Below, piece after piece: positions 1-5,204 of a stretch of 6,457 bases of DNA (its first letter is position 1; each line of letters begins with the position of its first letter). The notes below the pieces were generated by a model, which searched no databases, was not told where the DNA came from, and was given only the letters and a program-made list of their open reading frames with translations. Source of the DNA: Firmicutes bacterium UBA994. Its GTDB lineage: Bacteria > Bacillota > UBA994. The position numbers and the translations under genes were made by a program. The stretch lies in assembly GCA_002292025.1 (NCBI GenBank), contig DBBC01000079.1, positions 1 through 6,457 of the forward strand. The letters run 5' to 3'.

Positions 1-2
1 CC

Positions 3-110
3 GTCGGCGCGCAGAGAGGAGAGACCATACTTGTGGCTGGTTCACTTTATACCGTATCGGAAGCACGGGCAGCATTACTAGAAAGGGGATGTGGGGATCA
101 GAACCGATGA
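3..110 (+). CDS. folC: C-terminal end of probable folylpolyglutamate/dihydrofolate synthase (partial)
   Basis: Only the last 35 codons lie in the window; the gene enters from the left edge and ends at TGA 108-110. The translated tail contains ETILVAGSLYTVSEARA, which resembles the conserved C-terminal strand and helix of the Mur-ligase-type enzyme FolC, where I recall a 'ILVTGSLYLVGE.R' pattern. FolC adds glutamate residues to folates in the cytoplasm using ATP. Because only the tail is visible, no catalytic residue can be checked and a related Mur-ligase cannot be excluded. No hairpin terminator follows the stop, so read-through into the hydrogenase-linked genes is possible. Confidence 0.7.
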   Translation, partial: VGAQRGETILVAGSLYTVSEARAALLERGCGDQNR

Positions 111-198
111 AGTGAGACATTCAGCGAAACCTAAGTACAAGGTCAGCACTTGATGTATAATTGACGTGATACAGATTGAATGGCGAGGAGGTCAGCAC
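111..198 (+). promoter_or_regulatory. Leader region before the RsbW-like gene with a candidate -10 box
   Basis: This 88-base gap separates the folC stop from the next start. It holds a perfect TATAAT at 156-161. The best -35 I can find at suitable spacing is AGTACA at 134-139 (16-base spacer), matching only three of six consensus positions, and no extended -10 TG is in place. It could be the promoter of the cluster, but a weak -35 keeps this tentative. A 10-base direct repeat, AGGTCAGCAC, occurs at 140-149 and 189-198; the second copy spans the ribosome binding site up to the start codon. Confidence 0.35.
186..191 (+). promoter_or_regulatory. Ribosome binding site that fixes the start of the RsbW-like gene
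   Basis: AGGAGG lies seven bases before ATG 199. An in-frame GTG at 166 lies upstream of this site and has no comparable Shine-Dalgarno sequence, so ATG 199 is chosen. Confidence 0.85.
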
Positions 199-633
199 AT
201 GGCGGAACAGGCAGTGCTTGAGGTGGCGTACCAAATAGTGGGCGGCGACTTCAGCCAAGCCGGTGACGGAGCCTCGCGCCTGAAACGGGTTTTGCAGCAG
301 ATAGGTCTGGCTCCCGCCCTAGCCCGACGAATTGCTGTGGCGGCTTACGAAGCTGAGCTTAATGTGGTCATTCATGCTTATAGCGGTGTGCTTAAAGCCA
401 AGGTCAGCCCCGTCAAGGTTGAAGTATGGGCCGAGGACCAAGGGCCGGGTATTCCTGATGTAGAGCTAGCTATGCAGGAAGGTTACTCAACTGCTCCCGA
501 CCACGTACGCGCACTTGGCTTTGGCGCAGGCATGGGGCTGCCGAACATGCGACGCAATGCCGATGGGCTCGAGATCAAGACGGTGTTGGGCGAGGGCACA
601 GTTGTGTACATGTACTTTACCAATCGCGCTTAG
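199..633 (+). CDS. RsbW-like GHKL ATP-binding protein (anti-sigma factor/serine kinase family), hydrogenase-associated
   Basis: The 144-residue product is a single HATPase_c_2-type domain. The N-box is EAELN at residues 51-55, the G1 box is DQGPG at 80-84, and the glycine-rich ATP lid is GFGAGMGLPN at about 108-117, so the ATP-binding elements appear intact. Its length matches RsbW/SpoIIAB-type serine kinases that bind sigma factors or phosphorylate STAS-domain partners. No sigma factor or STAS anti-anti-sigma gene is in the window, so the partner is unknown. The segment AMQEGYSTAPDHVR is a feature I recall from the subfamily that sits beside clostridial [FeFe]-hydrogenases. It is the first gene of the cluster and is followed 17 bases later by a decayed hydrogenase-like gene. 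Calling it an anti-sigma factor would be a family inference; the ATPase fold is well supported. Confidence 0.85.
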   Translation: MAEQAVLEVAYQIVGGDFSQAGDGASRLKRVLQQIGLAPALARRIAVAAYEAELNVVIHAYSGVLKAKVSPVKVEVWAEDQGPGIPDVELAMQEGYSTAPDHVRALGFGAGMGLPNMRRNADGLEIKTVLGEGTVVYMYFTNRA

Positions 634-650
634 TGATTGGGGGCAGAGAT

Positions 651-818
651 GTGACATGCTTTCATTCCGTCAAATTGCACGAAGATAAGTGCAAAGGTCA
701 CATGGTTTTTCGGCCGTGGCCAAGCACTTGCAAGGTGCAAACATTTGTTCAGCCTGTGGGGCAAGGCCACTCACAGCTGACAGGGGCGCTTTCTATGTCT
801 GAAGTATATGCGGAGATT
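651..818 (+). pseudogene. Remnant of a hydrogenase-large-subunit-like ferredoxin protein, internally deleted and C-terminally truncated
   Basis: A GTG at 651 preceded by GGGGG (639-643) opens MTCFHSVKLHEDKCKG, which resembles the N-terminus of the roughly 400-450-residue 'Fe-hydrogenase large subunit C-terminal domain' proteins I recall at this operon position, where CKG begins a CxxCxxxC ferredoxin motif. Here the cysteine motif stops after its first Cys. The same frame then continues (about 708-818) as PWPSTCKVQTFVQPVG followed by LTGALSMSEVYAEI, which resembles the region around the second H-cluster motif (compare PCTAKK... DLDAVLTTRELARMF in HydA of this window). Roughly 170 residues appear to be missing between the two pieces, and everything beyond is lost. 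The open frame runs on to TGA 972-974, but from 838 it overlaps the DRTGG gene in another frame. A short translated product is possible. Homology is from memory, so this is a moderately confident call. Confidence 0.6.
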
Positions 819-825
819 AGTTGTG

Positions 826-831
826 AAGGAG
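826..831 (+). promoter_or_regulatory. Ribosome binding site that fixes the start of the DRTGG gene
   Basis: AAGGAG sits six bases before ATG 838. An earlier in-frame ATG at 808 lies upstream of this site and inside the end of the pseudogene remnant; ATG 844 would be 12 bases away. ATG 838 is therefore preferred. Confidence 0.7.
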
Positions 832-837
832 AGGCTG

Positions 838-1194
838 ATGACGATGAATCTCAGGGCGATGGTGGATGCTTTGGACTTACGCGTTTTGTGCGGCGAAGAG
901 CACTTGACGCGCGAGGTGTCCGGCGGTTACGTTTCCGATATGCTGAGCGACGTCTTGGCGCATGGCACCCATGACTGTATCTGGGTGACGCGGCAATCGC
1001 ATCGCAACGTCATTGCGGTGGCAGCTCTGTTAGGGCTGGCGGCGGTGGTATTGGTAAGCTGCCCCGAACCGAGCTCTGAGCTAGTCAGTAAAGCTCAAGC
1101 CGAAGATGTAGTCTTGCTGTATAGCAAGGGTACGGCCTTTGAGCTTGTAGGGCAAATGTATGCCTTAGGTATTGGCGGGTGTCGCCGTGCCTAA
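838..1194 (+). CDS. Stand-alone DRTGG-domain protein
   Basis: The 118-residue product resembles the DRTGG domain, a small alpha/beta domain otherwise found in phosphotransacetylase-type proteins and next to CBS domains. The core motif REVSGGYVSDMLSDVLA lies at about residues 25-41, with the family's DRTGG element represented by REVSGG. Hydrophobic strands follow (NVIAVAALLGLAAVVLV, about 57-73), then a FELVGQMYALGI tail. There is no signal peptide, and the hydrophobic stretches fit buried strands rather than membrane helices. The domain's ligand is not established; a nucleotide or regulatory role has been suggested for the wider family. It lies between the hydrogenase-like remnant and the PHP gene, whose start overlaps its stop by eight bases, which suggests translational coupling. 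Its function in the hydrogenase neighbourhood is unknown. Confidence 0.8.
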   Translation: MTMNLRAMVDALDLRVLCGEEHLTREVSGGYVSDMLSDVLAHGTHDCIWVTRQSHRNVIAVAALLGLAAVVLVSCPEPSSELVSKAQAEDVVLLYSKGTAFELVGQMYALGIGGCRRA

Positions 1195-1882
1195 GGTAAG
1201 TTGTGACCTGCATATTCACAGCGCGCTGTCCCCGTGTGCATCAGGGGAGATGACGCCGAAAAATATCGTCAACATGGCTCTCTTGGTGGGAGCAGAGGTG
1301 ATTGCCGTCACGGACCACAACAGCGTGCGTAACTCTCGCGCGGTGGCTGAGGCGGCGCAAGATCGGTTGGTAGTGGTGCCGGGGCTTGAAGTCTGGTCGC
1401 GCGAGGACGTGCATATCTTGTGCCTCTTTGCTAATATTGCTTTGGCGGAGAGTTTTGGTCGATACGTGTTTGATGCTCTGCCCAATCGGCTGTGCGAAGC
1501 TGATATTTTTGGGCAGCAGCATTTATTTGACGCGAATAGTCAGGTCATTGGCTGGGAAGAGAAACTGCTCCTCTCGCCGACCTCACTCAGCGTGGATGAA
1601 ATCTGTCATGAGGCCATGCGGCAAGGCGGCGTAGTCATACCGGCACACGTGGATAAGACTTACGGCATGGCCGTGCAACTTGGCTTTGTGCCGGATCACC
1701 TAGGCATTCGTGTCGTGGAAGTGTCAAAGCGAGGCAGGCAGCCTCCGTCAACGCGCAGCTATCCCTTTATAACTAACTCCGACGCACACAACCTCTCCGC
1801 TCTAGCCGGAAGTACCCCATGGAAACTCGATGTAACACAATTATCGCCAGAAGGCGTTATCGAAGCGTTGCGTAAGTTCTAA
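1187..1882 (+). CDS. PHP-domain metal-dependent phosphoesterase-like protein
   Basis: The product (231 residues from GTG 1187) has the full set of PHP metal-binding motifs: HIH at residues 9-11, TDH at 42-44, a glutamate in GLEVW (E68), DVHIL (H76), PAHVD (H154) and SDAH at 198-201. PHP proteins are cytoplasmic phosphoesterases acting on phosphate esters or nucleotides, or polymerase-associated exonucleases; this short form matches the stand-alone type. The substrate is unknown. The start is uncertain: GTG 1187 has a weak GGCGGGT six bases upstream and begins close to the conserved first strand, whereas the in-frame TTG at 1172 has no useful site. Overlap with the DRTGG stop suggests coupled translation. 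It ends the upstream regulatory-looking block and is followed by the longest gap before the enzyme genes. Confidence 0.88.
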   Translation: MPKVSCDLHIHSALSPCASGEMTPKNIVNMALLVGAEVIAVTDHNSVRNSRAVAEAAQDRLVVVPGLEVWSREDVHILCLFANIALAESFGRYVFDALPNRLCEADIFGQQHLFDANSQVIGWEEKLLLSPTSLSVDEICHEAMRQGGVVIPAHVDKTYGMAVQLGFVPDHLGIRVVEVSKRGRQPPSTRSYPFITNSDAHNLSALAGSTPWKLDVTQLSPEGVIEALRKF

Positions 1883-1894
1883 TTCTTAGGTACT

Positions 1895-1926
1895 ATCCAC
1901 GAAGGGCACGAAGCGGCGCCGTGGAT
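1895..1926 (+). repeat. Inverted repeat enclosing a 9-base tandem repeat, downstream of the PHP gene
   Basis: ATCCACG (1895-1901) and CGTGGAT (1920-1926) form a perfect 7-bp inverted repeat with an 18-base loop. Starting in the left arm and running into the loop, CACGAAG occurs twice at 1898-1904 and 1907-1913 (9-base period, CACGAAGGG then CACGAAGCG). No run of T follows, so it does not look like a standard intrinsic terminator; a weak attenuator, mRNA-processing hairpin or fragment of a dispersed repeat are alternatives. Confidence 0.5.
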
Positions 1927-1958
1927 TATTGTATGCTCAGGCAACACGCACATGCATC

Positions 1959-1976
1959 TAGTGAAATACATCACCA
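1959..1976 (+). promoter_or_regulatory. Candidate Rex (NADH/NAD+ sensor) operator upstream of hydC
   Basis: The 18-base TAGTGAAATACATCACCA has a GTGA-N6-TCAC core dyad and matches the general Rex operator pattern TTGTGAA-N4-TTCACAA at 11 of 14 conserved positions. It lies 22 bases before the hydC start, where a repressor would block transcription initiation or early elongation. Rex represses fermentation and hydrogenase genes in Gram-positive bacteria when NADH is low. The same GTGA-N6-TCAC core also fits CRP/FNR-family sites, so the regulator is not certain. No clear -10/-35 pair is visible beside it; TTGTAT at 1929-1934 is only a weak -35. Confidence 0.45.
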
Positions 1977-1985
1977 TAAAAGTTA

Positions 1986-1991
1986 GGGAGG
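1986..1991 (+). promoter_or_regulatory. Ribosome binding site of hydC
   Basis: GGGAGG lies seven bases before ATG 1999, a strong site consistent with a fresh start of translation after the 116-base gap. Confidence 0.8.
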
Positions 1992-1998
1992 TAGCGAA

Positions 1999-2487
1999 AT
2001 GTCAGTTTGTAAATGTGGCGCTAATGCCGAACTCGATCCGCGCTGGGAAATCCTAGAGGACATTCTCAACGCTCATCGCGGTAATGCCGGCGCGCTCATT
2101 CAGGTGTTGCACGCAGCACAAGACATCTTTGGCTTTGTCTCGGAAGAAGTGCAGGAGAGAGTGGCAGAAGCGCTCAACGTGCCGCTAAGCGAGGTCTATG
2201 GAGTAACGACGTTTTACTCTTTGTTCTCGCTTAAGCCGCGCGGTCAGTTCAAAATCGGAGTATGTCTTGGCACAGCCTGTTACGTGCGCGGTGCGGCGCA
2301 AGTTCTTACCGAACTCGAAAAGGAGCTCAGTATCAAGGTAAACGACACGACTCCCGACGGCAAGTTTACGCTTGAAGTCACCCGTTGTATCGGCGCGTGT
2401 GGATTGGCGCCGGTAATTACTATCAACGAGGACGTTTACGGGCGCCTGCAGGTAGAGAAAGTCAAAGAGGTTCTGGCCAAGTACTAA
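1999..2487 (+). CDS. hydC: HydC, NuoE-like [2Fe-2S] subunit of the bifurcating [FeFe]-hydrogenase
   Basis: The 162-residue protein has the NuoE/HydC layout: an N-terminal helical part (about 10-75, including the GVTTFYSLFSLKPRG segment) and a thioredoxin-fold ferredoxin domain. The four [2Fe-2S] ligands are present as C89 and C94 (VCLGTAC) and C130 and C134 (CIGAC). The protein docks on HydB and carries one [2Fe-2S] cluster near the flavin in the cytoplasmic HydABC complex. An additional CKC at residues 4-6 near the N-terminus is outside the known ligand set. The next gene begins two bases after its stop. The NuoE assignment is secure; assignment to hydrogenase rather than formate dehydrogenase or complex I rests on hydB and hydA downstream. 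Confidence 0.93.
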   Translation: MSVCKCGANAELDPRWEILEDILNAHRGNAGALIQVLHAAQDIFGFVSEEVQERVAEALNVPLSEVYGVTTFYSLFSLKPRGQFKIGVCLGTACYVRGAAQVLTELEKELSIKVNDTTPDGKFTLEVTRCIGACGLAPVITINEDVYGRLQVEKVKEVLAKY

Positions 2488-2489
2488 CT

Positions 2490-3032
2490 ATGGAAGAGCT
2501 ATCTCTACACATTCTTGATTTGGTGCAGAACTGCGTGGAAGCAGGGGCTTCGGAGATTTCCATTGCCATCACCGAGTGCAGGCGGGAAAATCGCTTGACG
2601 GTAAAGATCAGCGATAACGGCAGAGGCATGGACCAAGCGACAGTCGCCGCGGTGACCGACCCATTCTTCACTACGCGCAACACGCGCAAGGTGGGCCTAG
2701 GTATTCCCTTGTTAAAGGCTGCGGCTGAGCAGTGCAACGGCTCCTTTACTATCGAGTCGTCCCCGGGGCAAGGGGCGGTGGTGGTGGCAAGTTTTGTGCT
2801 AGATCACATTGACCGCGCCCCATTGGGGAGCATGGCCGACACCTTAGCAGCGGTGTTCGCCGTGTATCATGTCGATATCCATTATCGGCATGAAGTGGAC
2901 GGAAGGGTGTTTGTGCTGGAGAGCAAAGAGATCAAGCGGTTGTGTGGGGATGAGATTAGGCATCCGCGCATCATTCAGTGGCTGCGAGCCTATATTGAGG
3001 AACATGAGAAGCAAGTGGGGGGAGAACAGTGA
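2490..3032 (+). CDS. Orphan GHKL ATPase (histidine-kinase-type ATP-binding domain without phospho-acceptor)
   Basis: The 180-residue product is a bare HATPase_c domain followed by a short C-terminal extension. The N-box asparagine is N14 (DLVQNCVEA), the G1 box is DNGRGM at 42-47, the F-box is DPFFTT at 57-62 and the G2 box is GLGIPL at 69-74. There is no HisKA/H-box histidine, sensor domain or membrane segment, so it cannot be a conventional two-component kinase by itself. The C-terminal part (DHIDRAPLGSMADTLAA onward) is a feature I recall from hydrogenase-operon members of this family. The start ATG 2490 is two bases after the hydC stop with no strong ribosome binding site, so translation is probably coupled to hydC. 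Its position between hydC and the next subunit-like gene implies a role tied to the enzyme, for example regulation, assembly or ATP-dependent protein phosphorylation; this is inference. Confidence 0.87.
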   Translation: MEELSLHILDLVQNCVEAGASEISIAITECRRENRLTVKISDNGRGMDQATVAAVTDPFFTTRNTRKVGLGIPLLKAAAEQCNGSFTIESSPGQGAVVVASFVLDHIDRAPLGSMADTLAAVFAVYHVDIHYRHEVDGRVFVLESKEIKRLCGDEIRHPRIIQWLRAYIEEHEKQVGGEQ

Positions 3033-3385
3033 AAACGGTTGATGAGTTAAGGAAGCTACGGGAGCAAGTACGCGACATGACTAAGCTTCGTGAGGGAGAG
3101 CAGGAAGTGAGAATAGTCGTAGCAATGGGCACTTGCGGCATTGCTGCGGGTGCGCGAGAGACACTCAATGCCATGATGCAGGAGGTTGCCGCGCGTGGGT
3201 TAACAGGCGTATCGGTGACGCCGGTGGGATGCATGGGGCTGTGCGAGCGCGAACCTCTCGTGGAAGTTAACGCTCACGGAGGGCGAACGCTGTATGCACA
3301 TGTTAATGCCGAGAAAGCTAGGCGCATCGTGTGTGAACACGTGGAGGCCGGGCGAGTAATAGAAGCTTGGGTTACGCGCAACTAG
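3029..3385 (+). CDS. Small thioredoxin-fold ferredoxin-like protein with three conserved cysteines
   Basis: The 118-residue protein has an N-terminal helical stretch rich in charged residues (about 4-24), then a thioredoxin-like [2Fe-2S] ferredoxin domain related to the HydC C-terminal half. C36 (MGTCGIAAGAR) and C68/C72 (GCMGLC) align with three of the four usual ligands; the position of the first Cys is occupied by Ala or Met. I recall the same three-cysteine pattern in relatives encoded with clostridial hydrogenases, so it is probably a family trait rather than damage. Whether it binds a cluster, or uses a non-Cys ligand, cannot be judged here. GTG 3029 overlaps the previous stop (GTGA) and is preceded by GGGGGGAG (3017-3024). 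It may be an accessory subunit or electron carrier of the complex. Confidence 0.85.
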   Translation: MKTVDELRKLREQVRDMTKLREGEQEVRIVVAMGTCGIAAGARETLNAMMQEVAARGLTGVSVTPVGCMGLCEREPLVEVNAHGGRTLYAHVNAEKARRIVCEHVEAGRVIEAWVTRN

Positions 3386-3389
3386 GAGG
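3384..3389 (+). promoter_or_regulatory. Ribosome binding site that fixes the start of hydB
   Basis: AGGAGG overlaps the stop codon of the preceding gene and lies seven bases before GTG 3397. A longer reading from TTG 3367 would start upstream of this site, so GTG 3397 is chosen. Confidence 0.85.
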
Positions 3390-3396
3390 AGTAGAC

Positions 3397-5190
3397 GTGA
3401 ATCTGTTTAGATCACATGTGTTGGTGTGTGCAGGGGCGGGGTGCGTGTCTTCAGGGTGCTTGTCTACGGAAGCAGCATTAATAGATGAAATTGCTCAATT
3501 AGGGCTGGACAGAGAAATTAAAGTGATTGAGACGGGATGCATCGGCACCTGTGACTTGGGGCCGGTACTGGTCGTGTACCCGGAAGGAATTTTTTATCGT
3601 AATGTTACCCCCACAGACGCGAAGGAAATCGCCCATGAGCATTTACTAAAAGGTAGAATCGTGCAACGCCTTTTATACAGGGACCCACTGACCAGTCAAA
3701 TCGTACAGACCTACGGTGAGATGGAGTTTTTTAATCGTCAATTGCGAGTCGCGCTGCGCAACACCGGTGTAATTAATCCAGAAGCCATCGAGGAGTATAT
3801 TGCACGCGACGGGTACGAGGCTTTAGCGCGCGTGCTGACCGCATGGAGCCGCGAAGAAGTTATTGCTACGATTAAGGCTTCTGAGTTGCGCGGCCGGGGC
3901 GGCGCAGGCTTTCCCACGGGCCTTAAGTGGCAATTCACGGCACAGGCTCACTCACCCGTCAAGTACGTGGTTTGTAACGCTGATGAAGGTGACCCCGGCG
4001 CCTTTATGGACCGCAGCATCCTTGAGGGAGACCCTCATACCGTGATCGAAGCGATGGCTATTGCCGGTTACGCCGTGGGTGCCAGCCAAGGGTATGTTTA
4101 CGTGCGCGCCGAGTATCCCCTAGCCGTAAAAAGACTGCAGCATGCTATCAACCAGGCGCGTGACTACGGATTCATAGGGGATAATATCTTTGGGACGGGC
4201 TTTAGGTTTGACCTAGAGATTCGCGTTGGCGCGGGAGCTTTTGTCTGCGGCGAGGAAACTGCCCTTATCGCTTCTATTGAGGGGAAGCGCGGCGAACCGC
4301 GGCCCCGACCTCCCTATCCGGCGACTAAGGGCCTCTGGGGTCAACCTACGCTGATCAATAACGTAGAAACCTTCGCCAATATTTGCCCTATTATTTTGCA
4401 CGGCGCGCAGTGGTACGCCCGTATCGGCACCGAGAAAAGTAAAGGTACAAAGGTGTTTGCTGTGGCCGGGAATATTAACAACACCGGCTTAGTAGAAGTG
4501 CCGATGGGGATTACGCTCCGGCAGCTAGTGTTTGACGTATGCGGTGGTATTCCCGGCGGCAAGGAGTTTAAGGCCGCTCAAACCGGAGGCCCTTCGGGCG
4601 GTTGCCTGACCAAAGAGCACCTAGAAATTTCGATGGAATATGAAAGCCTCCTTCAGGCTGGCAGCATGATGGGTTCAGGCGGCCTGATCGTTATGGATGA
4701 AGACGCCTGCATGGTGGACATGGCGCGCTTCTTTTTGGATTTTACGCGGGATGAGTCCTGCGGCAAGTGTACGCCCTGTAGGATCGGCACCAAGCGCATG
4801 TTAGAAATATTAGACCGCATCACAGCAGGGGAGGGGCGTGAAGGCGACATCGATGCGCTCCTGGTGCTGGCAGAGAATATCAAGTCCACCTCGCTGTGCG
4901 GGTTAGGGCAATCGGCTCCAAATCCGGTGCTCTCTATGCTTAAGCAGTTTCGCGCCGAGTACGAAGCGCACATTTACGCCCAGCGATGCCCGGCGGGAGT
5001 ATGTCAGGCTTTATTGAATTTCAATATAGTCCCAGAAAAGTGTCGCGGTTGCGGCCTCTGCGCCAGAGTCTGCCCGACTGCCGCGATTAAAGGCAAGCCC
5101 AAAGAGTTGTACCGTATTGAACGCCAAAAGTGTGTCAAGTGCGGCGTCTGTCTCGAGAAGTGTCCGTTTGGCGCAATAGTGCGGGCTTAG
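3397..5190 (+). CDS. hydB: HydB, NuoF-like FMN/NADH-binding subunit of the bifurcating [FeFe]-hydrogenase
   Basis: The 597-residue protein, near the usual size of HydB, contains in order: a thioredoxin-like [2Fe-2S] domain (C11, C16, C48, C52), the NuoF flavin/NADH core with GRGGAGFPTGLKW (166-178), CNADEGDPGAFMDR (193-206) and GAGAFVCGEETAL (278-290), a SLBB-like region, and the [4Fe-4S] site ESCGKCTPC (C455, C458, C461) completed by C501 in SLCGLG. A C-terminal bacterial ferredoxin domain has two [4Fe-4S] motifs, C549/C552/C555/C559 and C579/C582/C585/C589. It oxidises or reduces NAD(H) at FMN and passes electrons to HydA and HydC; in characterised homologues this is the likely site of flavin-based bifurcation. 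It lacks a signal peptide, in keeping with a cytoplasmic complex. HydA follows after 14 bases. Confidence 0.96.
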   Translation: MNLFRSHVLVCAGAGCVSSGCLSTEAALIDEIAQLGLDREIKVIETGCIGTCDLGPVLVVYPEGIFYRNVTPTDAKEIAHEHLLKGRIVQRLLYRDPLTSQIVQTYGEMEFFNRQLRVALRNTGVINPEAIEEYIARDGYEALARVLTAWSREEVIATIKASELRGRGGAGFPTGLKWQFTAQAHSPVKYVVCNADEGDPGAFMDRSILEGDPHTVIEAMAIAGYAVGASQGYVYVRAEYPLAVKRLQHAINQARDYGFIGDNIFGTGFRFDLEIRVGAGAFVCGEETALIASIEGKRGEPRPRPPYPATKGLWGQPTLINNVETFANICPIILHGAQWYARIGTEKSKGTKVFAVAGNINNTGLVEVPMGITLRQLVFDVCGGIPGGKEFKAAQTGGPSGGCLTKEHLEISMEYESLLQAGSMMGSGGLIVMDEDACMVDMARFFLDFTRDESCGKCTPCRIGTKRMLEILDRITAGEGREGDIDALLVLAENIKSTSLCGLGQSAPNPVLSMLKQFRAEYEAHIYAQRCPAGVCQALLNFNIVPEKCRGCGLCARVCPTAAIKGKPKELYRIERQKCVKCGVCLEKCPFGAIVRA

Positions 5191-5192
5191 GT

Positions 5193-5197
5193 GGAGG
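5193..5197 (+). promoter_or_regulatory. Ribosome binding site of hydA
   Basis: GGAGG lies seven bases before ATG 5205, directly after the hydB stop codon, supporting this start. Confidence 0.8.
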
Positions 5198-5204
5198 TGC
5201 AAGC

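Noticed and set aside
161..189. TTGACG at 161-166 as a -35 box
   Set aside because: No acceptable -10 box occurs at the right distance (the region is the purine-rich ribosome binding site).
633..650. GTG 633 as the start of the remnant
   Set aside because: It overlaps the stop codon of the RsbW-like gene, and GTG 651 has the better-spaced purine-rich site and a natural family-like N-terminus.
1216..1522. Overlapping minus-strand open frames opposite the PHP gene
   Set aside because: They lie wholly inside a well-supported PHP gene, have no recognisable motifs and no ribosome binding signal; they are shadows.
1895..1926. Intrinsic terminator after the PHP gene
   Set aside because: The stem is short, the loop is long and no T tract follows, so it was recorded only as an inverted repeat.
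2385..2489. Longer N-terminus for the orphan GHKL ATPase starting inside hydC
   Set aside because: The extra residues are an out-of-frame reading of the HydC cluster-binding region and do not resemble the family; ATG 2490 gives the expected MEELSLHILDL start.
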